This document shows, in pieces, positions 24,830 to 32,312 of a stretch of DNA of 64,000 nucleotides. The notes under the pieces were generated by a model. That model was not told the DNA's origin. It searched no databases and was given only the letters and a program-made list of their open reading frames with translations. Positions within the stretch are counted from its first letter, which is position 1; each line of letters begins with the position of its first letter. A program made the position numbers and the translations under genes. This stretch comes from Limnohabitans sp. Rim8 (GTDB lineage: Bacteria > Pseudomonadota > Gammaproteobacteria > Burkholderiales > Burkholderiaceae_C). Location: assembly GCA_945897795.1 (NCBI GenBank), contig CAMDFT010000001.1, forward strand, positions 1 through 64,000, given 5' to 3'.

Positions 24830-25294
24830 ATGATCACCATCAACGCCAAGAACATTGCCCTAACAGCGCCCGACAAAACCCCTTTGCTCAGCTTCTTGCG
24901 CAACGAGTTGGGCTTGTCGGGCCCCAAATTGGGCTGCGGTGAAGGCGAGTGCGGCGCTTGCATGGTGCTGGTGGATGGACGGCCCCAAACGGCCTGCAAT
25001 TTGCCACTTTGGGCAGTCAAAGGCCATGCCGTGACCACGCTCGAGGGCTTGGGCACGGTGGAGCAACCCCATGCTTTGCAACAAGCCTTTATCGAAGAAA
25101 ACGCAGGCCAGTGTGGCTATTGCCTGAGCGGCATTTTGGTCAGTGCCAGCGCCTTGTTGCTGCACACGCTCGAGCCGACGCGGGCGCAGATTTGTCAGGC
25201 CTTGGACAAACACCTGTGCCGCTGTGGGGCGCATGAACGCATCATCCGCGCTGTTCAGCGTGCTGCACAAATGGGCAAGATGGCCGCAGCCTGA
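24830..25294 (+). CDS. 2Fe-2S small subunit of the molybdenum hydroxylase
   Basis: This 154-residue protein carries two 2Fe-2S clusters that take electrons from the molybdenum site. The plant-type ferredoxin cluster uses C36, C41, C44 and C56 (GCGEGECGAC). The second, helical cluster uses C95, C98, C130 and C132 (GQCGYC and HLCRCG). The length and cysteine pattern are standard for CoxS/IorA-type subunits. It lies 18 nt after the ModA-like gene and completes an operon of receptor, large subunit, accessory protein and small subunit. Small subunits usually precede large ones; here the order is reversed. The final electron acceptor is unknown. Confidence 0.95.
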   Translation: MITINAKNIALTAPDKTPLLSFLRNELGLSGPKLGCGEGECGACMVLVDGRPQTACNLPLWAVKGHAVTTLEGLGTVEQPHALQQAFIEENAGQCGYCLSGILVSASALLLHTLEPTRAQICQALDKHLCRCGAHERIIRAVQRAAQMGKMAAA

Positions 25295-25331
25295 GCGGTC
25301 GGTCAGGGGTTCAAAAAAGGTCTCGCCAAGC

Positions 25332-26258
25332 TCAGCGGCGTTTGGGGTCTTTTTTTGGCGGTGCAGGTTTTTTGCGCTGCGCCCGCTCGGCGTCGGCCTT
25401 TTTCCCTTCGGCCAGCCAGATGGCAAATTCTTTCGGTGTTTCCAGTGTCAAACGGCCCAAGGCCGCTGACCGAAAATCGTGGATCACGATTTCGGCGGCC
25501 TTGGTGGTGTTGACCCGTCCGCCGCTTTGGATTGCACCGCGTTGTCGGGCAATGGCTTCGAGCAATGTTTCGTCGGTGTGGCTGGCCACGTCTTGCACCT
25601 TGTAGCGCTCGGTGATGGCCTGCGGGTAGCGCGGGATCAAATAATGGAGCAACTCCAGCGCCACCACCTCTTCGTCAAAAGCATTCACGCCAATCGCGCC
25701 GCTGGCGGCCAGGTTGTAACCGCTTTGCTCGACGATGATGCGCGGCCACAGCACGCCGGGGGTGTCGTACAAATAAAAGTCATCGGCCAGCGTGATGCGC
25801 TGCTCCAGTTTGGTTACGCCCGCTTCGTCGCCGGTCTTGGCGGCGCGTTTGCCTTTGAGGGTATTGATCAAGGTGGACTTGCCCACGTTGGGGATGCCGC
25901 AAATGAGCACGCGCAGGGGCTTGACCATGCCGCCCCGGTTGGGGGCCAACTGGCGGCTGGCATCAATCAAGGCCTTGGCGGGTGACACCACGCTCGTGTC
26001 CATGCCCAAAGCGCTCACGCCGGGCAGGGCGTTGTAGTGCGCCAGCCAGGCCGCGGTTTGCACCGGGTCGGCCAAGTCTTGTTTGCTCAGGATTTTCAGG
26101 GCGGGCTTGCCTTCGATCAGATCGGCCAGCATGGGGTTGGCACTCGACCCCGGCAGGCGGGCGTCCAGCATCTCAATGACGACGTCAATGTCTTTGATGC
26201 GCTCCCCAATCGCCTTGCGCGTGAGGTGCATGTGTCCGGGAAACCATTGAATCGCCAT
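25332..26258 (-). CDS. rbgA: Ribosome biogenesis GTPase YlqF/RbgA
   Basis: This 308-residue circularly permuted GTPase helps late maturation of the 50S subunit. The G motifs come in the permuted order: G4-like LSKQDLADP near residue 60, G1 GIPNVGKST near 130, and G3 DTPGVLWP near 175. It starts MAIQWFPGHMHLTRKA, the conserved N-terminus, at ATG 26258; the open frame extends upstream without similarity. The C-terminus is rich in lysine and arginine, suitable for rRNA contact. It is convergent with the 2Fe-2S subunit gene (37-nt gap). The 139 nt upstream to the toxin gene hold nothing recognised. Confidence 0.93.
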   Translation of the reverse strand: MAIQWFPGHMHLTRKAIGERIKDIDVVIEMLDARLPGSSANPMLADLIEGKPALKILSKQDLADPVQTAAWLAHYNALPGVSALGMDTSVVSPAKALIDASRQLAPNRGGMVKPLRVLICGIPNVGKSTLINTLKGKRAAKTGDEAGVTKLEQRITLADDFYLYDTPGVLWPRIIVEQSGYNLAASGAIGVNAFDEEVVALELLHYLIPRYPQAITERYKVQDVASHTDETLLEAIARQRGAIQSGGRVNTTKAAEIVIHDFRSAALGRLTLETPKEFAIWLAEGKKADAERAQRKKPAPPKKDPKRR

Positions 26259-26397
26259 AAAAGAAGCCGCTGCTGACCGAAAGGATAAAAGAGGTGATTG
26301 TCGGGCAGTTCGGTGCAGGCTTTGTGGGTTGCCCAAGAGGACTGTCCAAGAAGGGCCCAATGATGGCGCAGCCGGCGCGGGAGCACAGCAATCGGCT

Positions 26398-26724
26398 TTA
26401 TTTGCGCCCGTAGGTACTGTCGTGGTCGGCAGACACCGTCAACAATCGCATGAAATCTCCGTCACGGTGGGCTGTGCATCGGCGGCTTTGGGTGATGCGC
26501 AATGAATAGATGGCGGCAATCCCTGGCGGTGGTTTGACACTCGCGATCTTTTCCCATTTCAGGCCGTTGTCGCGGTAGAGCTGGTTCCAGCTCATTTGCC
26601 GGATTTTCCGCAAGGTGTCTATGGCTGCGTTGCGTTCCGGTTTTTGTAAACCGAACAGGTTTTCTTGAAACACCGGGTTGTTCAAATCCAGGCGAATGGG
26701 GTTGTCGTTTGCGCCCATCGCCAT
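26398..26724 (-). CDS. RelE-like toxin of a type II toxin-antitoxin pair
   Basis: This 108-residue protein has the compact helix-helix-sheet layout of RelE/YoeB-like mRNA interferase relatives: LDLNNPVFQENLFGLQKPER, the helix DTLRKIRQMSWNQLYRDNGL, then YSLRITQSRRCTAHRDGDFM and the terminal LLTVSADHDSTYGRK. It is basic, as expected of a toxin. The ATG at 26724 overlaps the antitoxin stop as TGATG; a GTG three bases earlier is also possible. The RITQ and LLTVSADHD motifs recur in proteobacterial proteins annotated as toxins of this group. RNase activity is inferred from family only. Confidence 0.75.
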   Translation of the reverse strand: MAMGANDNPIRLDLNNPVFQENLFGLQKPERNAAIDTLRKIRQMSWNQLYRDNGLKWEKIASVKPPPGIAAIYSLRITQSRRCTAHRDGDFMRLLTVSADHDSTYGRK

Positions 26725-27014
26725 CACTCGCTGGGGGACGCTGACGACAAAACAGAGGACAAAAGGGCGTCGGTTTGTGAGTCCGAGGTCGGGTTATTTG
26801 CAGACCAAGCCAAAGCCTTTGAAAGGTCGGCTGCGGCTTGCGGTTCATGCAGCCACCGTTCGTTGTCCGGAATGACGGTGGCCGTGCGAATCAGCCAAAC
26901 GCCGGCCTCTTTTTCTTCGACCAAAACCTGCCGACCTGCAAACTGTTTGCCGAGCGAAATTTGGCCGTTGGCACCGATGATTTTGACGCTGGGGGGTGAA
27001 GTGATGGCGGGCAT
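26724..27014 (-). CDS. AbrB/MazE-like antitoxin
   Basis: This 96-residue protein starts at ATG 27014 after AGGAG. Its N-terminal half (VKIIGANGQISLGKQFAGRQ to VWLIRTATVIPDNERWLH) has the swapped-hairpin pattern of AbrB/MazE DNA-binding domains. The C-terminal half (ADLSKALAWSANN and a Ser-rich tail) is probably the flexible toxin-binding arm. It is the first gene of a two-gene operon with the RelE-like toxin, coupled by TGATG. A short palindrome at 27049-27061 upstream may be its operator. Confidence 0.75.
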   Translation of the reverse strand: MPAITSPPSVKIIGANGQISLGKQFAGRQVLVEEKEAGVWLIRTATVIPDNERWLHEPQAAADLSKALAWSANNPTSDSQTDALLSSVLSSASPSE

Positions 27015-27034
27015 GGCAACTCCTGATTAAATTC

Positions 27035-27346
27035 CTAAATTCGTGCGGCACTAAAATAGTGTAATGCACAAGGCCGTGCTGTCAAGGTCTTCCGTTGGCG
27101 ATGGACTGCGGCCAAGATCAGGGTGCGCCGGTTCAACGGGGCGATGGTCGCTTGGGAAGTCGAACGCATTCTCCCCCACGTTTGCCCAATGGCCAGCAAG
27201 GCCGACCCTAAGCCGATTTTTGGGGCTACCGCATTTTCCAAAATTAGGCGAATCTCGGCTTCAGTGCTTCGGCCATGCTGGGCAACGCGCATTTTGAGGG
27301 CTCGGTGCGTGGCCTCGGGCAGGTTTCTGACGGTGACAGATATCAC
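27035..27346 (-). CDS. Orphan FitA/VapB-like ribbon-helix-helix antitoxin, tail probably frameshifted
   Basis: The GTG start at 27346 follows AAAGGAG by 5 nt and gives the canonical FitA start ISVTVRNLPEATHRALKMRV and GRSTEAEIRLILENAV. After GLGSALLAIGQTWG the 103-residue frame becomes low-character and Arg-rich. One nucleotide later in the next frame the sequence reads ENAFDFPSDHRPVEPAH, closer to the end expected for such antitoxins, so an indel in the GGGGG run there is likely. No PIN-domain toxin gene (FitB/VapC) follows; the next gene is the AbrB-like antitoxin. It is therefore an orphan and possibly degenerate. Confidence 0.65.
   Translation of the reverse strand: MISVTVRNLPEATHRALKMRVAQHGRSTEAEIRLILENAVAPKIGLGSALLAIGQTWGRMRSTSQATIAPLNRRTLILAAVHRQRKTLTARPCALHYFSAARI
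27049..27061. promoter_or_regulatory. Palindrome upstream of the toxin-antitoxin operon
   Basis: CACTAAAATAGTG is an inverted repeat (CACTA/TAGTG around AAA) 35 nt before the antitoxin start, a position where type II antitoxins usually bind their own promoter. Binding is not shown. Confidence 0.4.
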
Positions 27347-27412
27347 GATCACTCCTTTTAAAAATAAATAAATTATTATTAATATTCGATTTGACATCAA
27401 ATCTGCCGTTTG

Positions 27413-28315
27413 TTAACAGGAGGTGGTTATCAAAGCCGTTCCCACCTCGTCTGCCAAAAAGTCATATACCGCTCGTATGCGGGCGCTGGTGCGCAGTTCG
27501 CGGTGCACCGTGAGCCAGACCGGCAGCACCGGCAAGGCGATCATGGGCAGCACGGCAGCGATGTTGGGGTCACTTGCTGAGTGGTATTCGCCCATGAAGC
27601 AGATGCCCAGTCCGGCCCGCACGGCGGCCCATTGCACATTCAAATCGTCGGTGCGCAGCCCAAAATGCAGTGCGCTGGCTGGGAAACCCATAGCCTTAAA
27701 GCCTTGTTCAATCTCGGTGTTGGTGTCGCCAGCGATCAGGTCGTGCTGGACCAAATCTTCGGGCACTTGCGGTGTGCCCCGGCGTTGCAAGTAGTCAGTG
27801 CTGGCGAAGGCGCGTACCCGAACTTGTCCAATTTGCCGAGCTACCAGGCTGCTCTGTTCGGGCCGCACCATGCGCAAGGCGATGTCGGCTTCGCGCAGCA
27901 GCAAGTTGCTGACCGAGTTGCTCACCACCAATTCGACCAACACCTGCGGCAGCGCCTGGCGCATGCGCGCCAGGATGGGTGGCAGCAGATGAAAAGCCAC
28001 TGGCTGGCTGGCCGACAGGCGCACGCTGCCTTGCACCGATTGCCCAGCCCACAAAGCCAGCCTGGAAAAATCGGCAGCGCCCGCGTGCATGGCGCGCGCC
28101 GCTTCGGCCAATGCCAAGGCATGGCTGGTGGCTTGTAGGCCCCGTCCGGTGCGCTCAAACAGCAGCAGGTTCAACTGGCCCTCCAGCTCGGCGATGTGAC
28201 GCCCGAGCGTGGGCTGGCTCACGCCCGTGGCTCGGGCCGCGCCCATCAGGCTGCCGTGTTCCATGGCTGCCAAAAAGGACTGGATCAAGGCCCAGTTGAA
28301 GTTTGACTTATTCAT
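27413..28315 (-). CDS. LysR-family transcriptional regulator
   Basis: This 300-residue regulator has an N-terminal winged helix-turn-helix (WALIQSFLAAMEHGSLMGAA, then GVSQPTLGRHIAELEGQLNL) and a two-lobed effector-binding domain from about residue 90. The ATG at 28315 is chosen; the frame extends 26 codons upstream without LysR character. It is divergent from the nitroreductase-like gene with a 95-nt gap, the usual arrangement for a LysR regulator and its target, so it probably controls that gene. The effector is unknown. Confidence 0.93.
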   Translation of the reverse strand: MNKSNFNWALIQSFLAAMEHGSLMGAARATGVSQPTLGRHIAELEGQLNLLLFERTGRGLQATSHALALAEAARAMHAGAADFSRLALWAGQSVQGSVRLSASQPVAFHLLPPILARMRQALPQVLVELVVSNSVSNLLLREADIALRMVRPEQSSLVARQIGQVRVRAFASTDYLQRRGTPQVPEDLVQHDLIAGDTNTEIEQGFKAMGFPASALHFGLRTDDLNVQWAAVRAGLGICFMGEYHSASDPNIAAVLPMIALPVLPVWLTVHRELRTSARIRAVYDFLADEVGTALITTSC

Positions 28316-28410
28316 AAGTGAATGGCTGGTGATCAAATTTATGCAATTGTGCAATAGCAACTGTCTCCAGACAATCGTCTTCACCTCATTCATCCCTTAG
28401 GAGAATCAAC

Positions 28411-29571
28411 ATGAACAGAAGACACATCTTGCGCATTGCCGGCGGCGGTTTTATTGCCGCAGCCACCGTGACCGCCTTGACCGGCTGTGACAGCAGCATG
28501 CCCGCCGAGGCCATTGCTGTATGGCAGCCCCCAGCCGACAGCCCGGACATCCGCCGTTGGGTGTTGTCACACGCCTTGCTGGCACCGCACGCGCACAACC
28601 TGCAGTCTTGGCTGGTGGACTTGGACACACCCGACACCATCGTGCTGCGCATGGACATGACCCGCCTGCTCCCCGAGACCGATCCGCAGTCGCGCCAACT
28701 GGTGATCAGCCAGGGCACCTTCATTGAAGTGTTGGACCTGGCGGCCCGCCAGCGCGGCTACCGCACCGAGGTCACGCCATTCCCCGAAGGCGAGTTCAGC
28801 GCAAAGGCCCCTGACACCCGGCCCACCGCCCGCATTCGCCTGGTGCGCGATGCACAGGTCCAGCCCGACCCGCTGTTTGCGCAGGTGTTCAAGCGCCACA
28901 CCCACAAGGGCGTGTACGAGGCACGCACGCCCGATGCCGCTGCTTTGCAGGCCTTGCGCGAGAGTGTCAAAGGTTTGCCCGTCACCTTGGGCATGGTCAC
29001 ACAGGGCCAAGACGCCGCCATGGCCCGCCACGCGCAAATCGCCATGGACGCCTGGCGCACCGAATTGGTCACGCCGCGCACGCTGCTGGAGTCCTACCGT
29101 GTGCTGCGCATTGGCCCGAAAGAAATTGCCCAATACCGCGACGGCATTTCGCTCAACTCGCCCATGGTGCGTGTTTTGAACGCTCTGGGTTTGTTTGACC
29201 GCACCAAAGCCTCAGCGCCGGACAGCTCGGAAATCAAAGGACAGCTGGAGCGCTTCAACGTCTCGATCGCCAGCACCCCGGCTTATTTTTGGTTGAGCAC
29301 CGAGCGCAACGACCGCATCACCCAGCTGCAAACCGGGCGTGCCTATGTGCGGGCCCAACTGGCCGCCACAGCGCAGGGCTTGTCGATGCACCCCTTGTCG
29401 CAGGCTCTGCAGGAATACCCCGAGCAAAAGCCGCATTACCAGGCCGTGCACCAGTTGCTGGGCGCTGCCGAACGCGGTCACACGGTGCAGATGTGGACGC
29501 GGCTGGGTTACGGCCCCGCGATTGGCCCGGCACCGCGCCGGGGGTTGGAGGCGCATGTACGCAAGGCGTGA
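28411..29571 (+). CDS. Acg-like nitroreductase-family lipoprotein
   Basis: This 386-residue protein carries a twin-arginine-like start (NRRHILRIAGGGF) and a lipobox LTGC with the lipidation cysteine at C26, so it should be exported and membrane-anchored. The mature part resembles the Acg/nitroreductase fold: HALLAPHAHNLQSWLVDL near residue 55, HTHKGVYEARTPD near 168, and SMHPLSQALQEYPEQ and LGYGP near the end. Acg-type proteins have lost normal nitroreductase activity in mycobacteria and may sequester flavin. It follows a divergent LysR gene that probably regulates it. Substrate is not known. Confidence 0.78.
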   Translation: MNRRHILRIAGGGFIAAATVTALTGCDSSMPAEAIAVWQPPADSPDIRRWVLSHALLAPHAHNLQSWLVDLDTPDTIVLRMDMTRLLPETDPQSRQLVISQGTFIEVLDLAARQRGYRTEVTPFPEGEFSAKAPDTRPTARIRLVRDAQVQPDPLFAQVFKRHTHKGVYEARTPDAAALQALRESVKGLPVTLGMVTQGQDAAMARHAQIAMDAWRTELVTPRTLLESYRVLRIGPKEIAQYRDGISLNSPMVRVLNALGLFDRTKASAPDSSEIKGQLERFNVSIASTPAYFWLSTERNDRITQLQTGRAYVRAQLAATAQGLSMHPLSQALQEYPEQKPHYQAVHQLLGAAERGHTVQMWTRLGYGPAIGPAPRRGLEAHVRKA

Positions 29572-29652
29572 TGGGCTGGCGTTAGCTGGGGTTTTGGCCC
29601 CAAAATAGCCCTCCAATACAAACGCCGCAAAAGGCGACAGGGGAGTTTTCAA

Positions 29653-31719
29653 ATGACCACCACCGACAGGGTTGAACGCGAATTTGCCGAACAGCACATG
29701 CACACCATCCTGGCCCGCTTGGCTGGCCCCGCCGCTTTGCCGCGTGCCGACCAGGTGGACGCCGTACACGCGGTGCTGCAACCGGCCTCGCGCGTTTTGG
29801 TGGTGCAGGCCACGGGTTGGGGCAAGTCGGCGGTGTATTGGGCAGCCACGCACGCGATACGCAGCACGGGCGCTGGCCCCACTTTGGTGGTGTCTCCGCT
29901 GTTGGCCCTCATGCGCGACCAGGTGAGCGCGGCCGAGCGGGCGGGCCTGAAGGCCGCGACGGTCAACTCCACGAATATTGACGACTGGGACGAGGTGTTT
30001 CAGCGGCTGGACGACGACGCGATTGACGTGTTGCTGGTCTCACCCGAGCGGCTGGGTAACCCGCGTTTTGCGGCGCGGCTGGGCGCTTTGCTGGCCCGGG
30101 TGGGCCTGATCGTGATCGACGAGGCGCATTGCATCAGCGATTGGGGTTTTGACTTTCGACCCGATTACCAGCGGCTGGCGCGGGCGCTGTTGTCTACGCC
30201 CACCGCCAGCGTGCTGGCCACCACGGCCACGGCGAACGAGCGGGTGACTTTGGATATTGGCAAACAGCTCGGTGCTGGCACGGTCACGTTTCGCGGCACG
30301 CTGGCCCGCACCTCGCTCACGCTGTCGGTGGTGCCGGGTTTGTCGCCTTTGCAGCGTTATGCCTGGATTGCTGACGCACTCGAGCAGTTGCCGGGCTCGG
30401 GCATTGTGTATGTGCTGACGGTGGCCGAGGCCGAGCGCTTGACGGCGTTTTTGCGCAGCTGCGGCCATGCGGTCGATGCCTACAGCGGCCAGACCGACGC
30501 CGACACGCGCCTGAAAGTGGAAGACCGTTTGCGCCACAACGAGGTCAAGGCGGTGGTGGCCACTTCGGCACTGGGCATGGGTTACGACAAGCCGGACCTC
30601 GGCTTTTGCGTGCATGTGGGTTCGCCCTCGACCCCGGTGGCCTATTACCAGCAAGTGGGGCGGGCGGGCAGGGCAGTGGCGCATGCCGAAGGAGTGCTGC
30701 TGCCTTCCGATGCGGACGAGCGCATTTGGGATTACTTCGCCACGGCGTCGATTCCTGACCCGCAAACGGCGGCCAAGGTGTTGCAAAGCTTGGGTGGTGA
30801 TGCGCGAAGCCTGATCGAGATCGAGGCCGACACGGGCGTGCGCCGGGGTCGGCTGGAGGCGCTGCTGAAAATTTTGGCGGTCGAGGGCGTGGTGGACAAA
30901 GACGGCTCGGCCTGGCAGGCCACCGGCGTGCCCTATGTGCACGACACCGCCAAGTGGACCGCGCTGGCCCAGGTGCGCCAACAAGAGGCGGGCATCATGC
31001 GCCAGTATGCAAATGGTGCGGGCTGTTTGATGGCGTATTTGCAGACGGCGCTGGACGACCCGTCGCCTGCGCCTTGCGGGCGCTGTTCTGTGTGCACGGG
31101 GCAGTTGCCGTTTCCGGGCCTCATGCCGTCACAAGACAAATTGATCGCTGCGCGCAACTTCTTGCGGGGCATGGATGTGGACATCGAGCCGCGCAAACGC
31201 TGGCCCGCCGGGGTGGGCCGCAAGGGCACGATCCGAGGTTTTGATGCGGGCCGCGCGGTGGCCTTTGCCGACGATCCGGGCTGGGTGGTTGAGCTGCAGA
31301 CTTTGCGCTTGGCCCTCGGTGATGTGCCGCCCGATTTGCTGACGGGGGCCTTGGCCACATTGGGCCGCTGGGCCAAGACCTGGCCTGCGCGCCCGGTGTC
31401 CGTGGTGCCACTGCCCGCGCCCGACATGACGGCCAACCGTGTTTTGGCCGAGCACATTGCGCGCAAGGGGCGCTTGCCGCTGCACGATGTGTTCAGCTGG
31501 CGCGGCGGGCCTGCGCCTGACAACACCGCTTCAACCCCAGTTGTGGCGCATCTGGAGTCGGCCATCCTTTTGCCAGGTGATGCGGAGCTGCCGAACGGAC
31601 CAGTGCTGCTGGTCACCAGCACAGTGCGCACCCGCTGGGCCGCCACCGTGGCAGCGGCACTGTTGCGCGAGCAAGGCGCAAGCCAGGTGCTGGTGCTGGC
31701 TTTGCATTTGCAGCCTTGA
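29653..31719 (+). CDS. RecQ-family ATP-dependent DNA helicase with phosphoribosyltransferase-like tail
   Basis: This 688-residue superfamily 2 helicase has a Q-motif region (LPRADQVDAVHAVL), Walker A ATGWGKSAVY, motif II DEAHCISDWG as in RecQ, and motif VI YYQQVGRAGRA. A zinc-binding segment with C-X2-C (CGRCSVCTG) follows near residue 480. The last 120 residues include DMTANRVLAEHIA and VLLVTSTVRTRWAATVAAAL, resembling the PRPP loop of phosphoribosyltransferases (usually D-D-T). There is no HRDC domain. It likely unwinds DNA in repair or recombination. The next gene starts 36 nt downstream. The canonical RecQ of the organism is probably elsewhere. Confidence 0.85.
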   Translation: MTTTDRVEREFAEQHMHTILARLAGPAALPRADQVDAVHAVLQPASRVLVVQATGWGKSAVYWAATHAIRSTGAGPTLVVSPLLALMRDQVSAAERAGLKAATVNSTNIDDWDEVFQRLDDDAIDVLLVSPERLGNPRFAARLGALLARVGLIVIDEAHCISDWGFDFRPDYQRLARALLSTPTASVLATTATANERVTLDIGKQLGAGTVTFRGTLARTSLTLSVVPGLSPLQRYAWIADALEQLPGSGIVYVLTVAEAERLTAFLRSCGHAVDAYSGQTDADTRLKVEDRLRHNEVKAVVATSALGMGYDKPDLGFCVHVGSPSTPVAYYQQVGRAGRAVAHAEGVLLPSDADERIWDYFATASIPDPQTAAKVLQSLGGDARSLIEIEADTGVRRGRLEALLKILAVEGVVDKDGSAWQATGVPYVHDTAKWTALAQVRQQEAGIMRQYANGAGCLMAYLQTALDDPSPAPCGRCSVCTGQLPFPGLMPSQDKLIAARNFLRGMDVDIEPRKRWPAGVGRKGTIRGFDAGRAVAFADDPGWVVELQTLRLALGDVPPDLLTGALATLGRWAKTWPARPVSVVPLPAPDMTANRVLAEHIARKGRLPLHDVFSWRGGPAPDNTASTPVVAHLESAILLPGDAELPNGPVLLVTSTVRTRWAATVAAALLREQGASQVLVLALHLQP

Positions 31720-31754
31720 GGCATGATCGTCACCAACTTTTGAACGATGAAACG

Positions 31755-32249
31755 ATGAACGACGACACACAAAACACCCCCCTGCTGCAGGAAGCCCGCT
31801 TGTGGCAAGACGAGCACTGGACCGCCCAGGTCATCAAGAACGACGATGACGACGGCTGGGCCGTGGCCATGTTCAAAGCCGGTGCATCCGAGCCGGCGCT
31901 GGTCGGCCCCTGGACCATGGGCCGCGACAAGAAGAACCCCAAGCCGTTGGATGGCAACGCCTTCATCACGCTGGTCAAAACCGCAAGCGAGTTTGTGCGC
32001 CGCAGCGAGCAGCAGTTGCACGCGCAACTCAACCAAAGCGTGATCGTCAACGGGCAGAACAGCCGCGTCACGGTGCTGCTGCGCATCGTGCCCGATGAGG
32101 ACAACCCTTATGCGGTGCTGAGCGCGCAGGACGAAGGCGGTGACGAACTGGCCGAAATCAAAGTCGATGCCGGTTTTAAGCTCAACCGCCAAACGGCCCA
32201 AGCTTGGGTGGATGCGGACTTTGCCAAGATGGGCAGTGGGCGGCGTTGA
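31755..32249 (+). CDS. Conserved hypothetical protein
   Basis: This 164-residue soluble, acidic protein is not recognised. The ATG at 31755 is chosen over an in-frame start at 31716 that overlaps the helicase. The central part (WTAQVIKNDDDDGWAVAMFK, GPWTMGRDKKNPKPLDGNAF, VKTASEFVRRSEQQLHAQL) suggests an alpha/beta domain with no signal peptide, metal motif or membrane helix. It is 35 nt after the helicase stop on the same strand, so it may be co-transcribed with it; a DNA-repair accessory role is only a guess from position. Confidence 0.75.
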   Translation: MNDDTQNTPLLQEARLWQDEHWTAQVIKNDDDDGWAVAMFKAGASEPALVGPWTMGRDKKNPKPLDGNAFITLVKTASEFVRRSEQQLHAQLNQSVIVNGQNSRVTVLLRIVPDEDNPYAVLSAQDEGGDELAEIKVDAGFKLNRQTAQAWVDADFAKMGSGRR

Positions 32250-32312
32250 GGTTCCGTCGCGCCTGTTCATTACGATCAAGTCCTGCCAGGCGCATTGCCT
32301 ACACTTGAGGCC

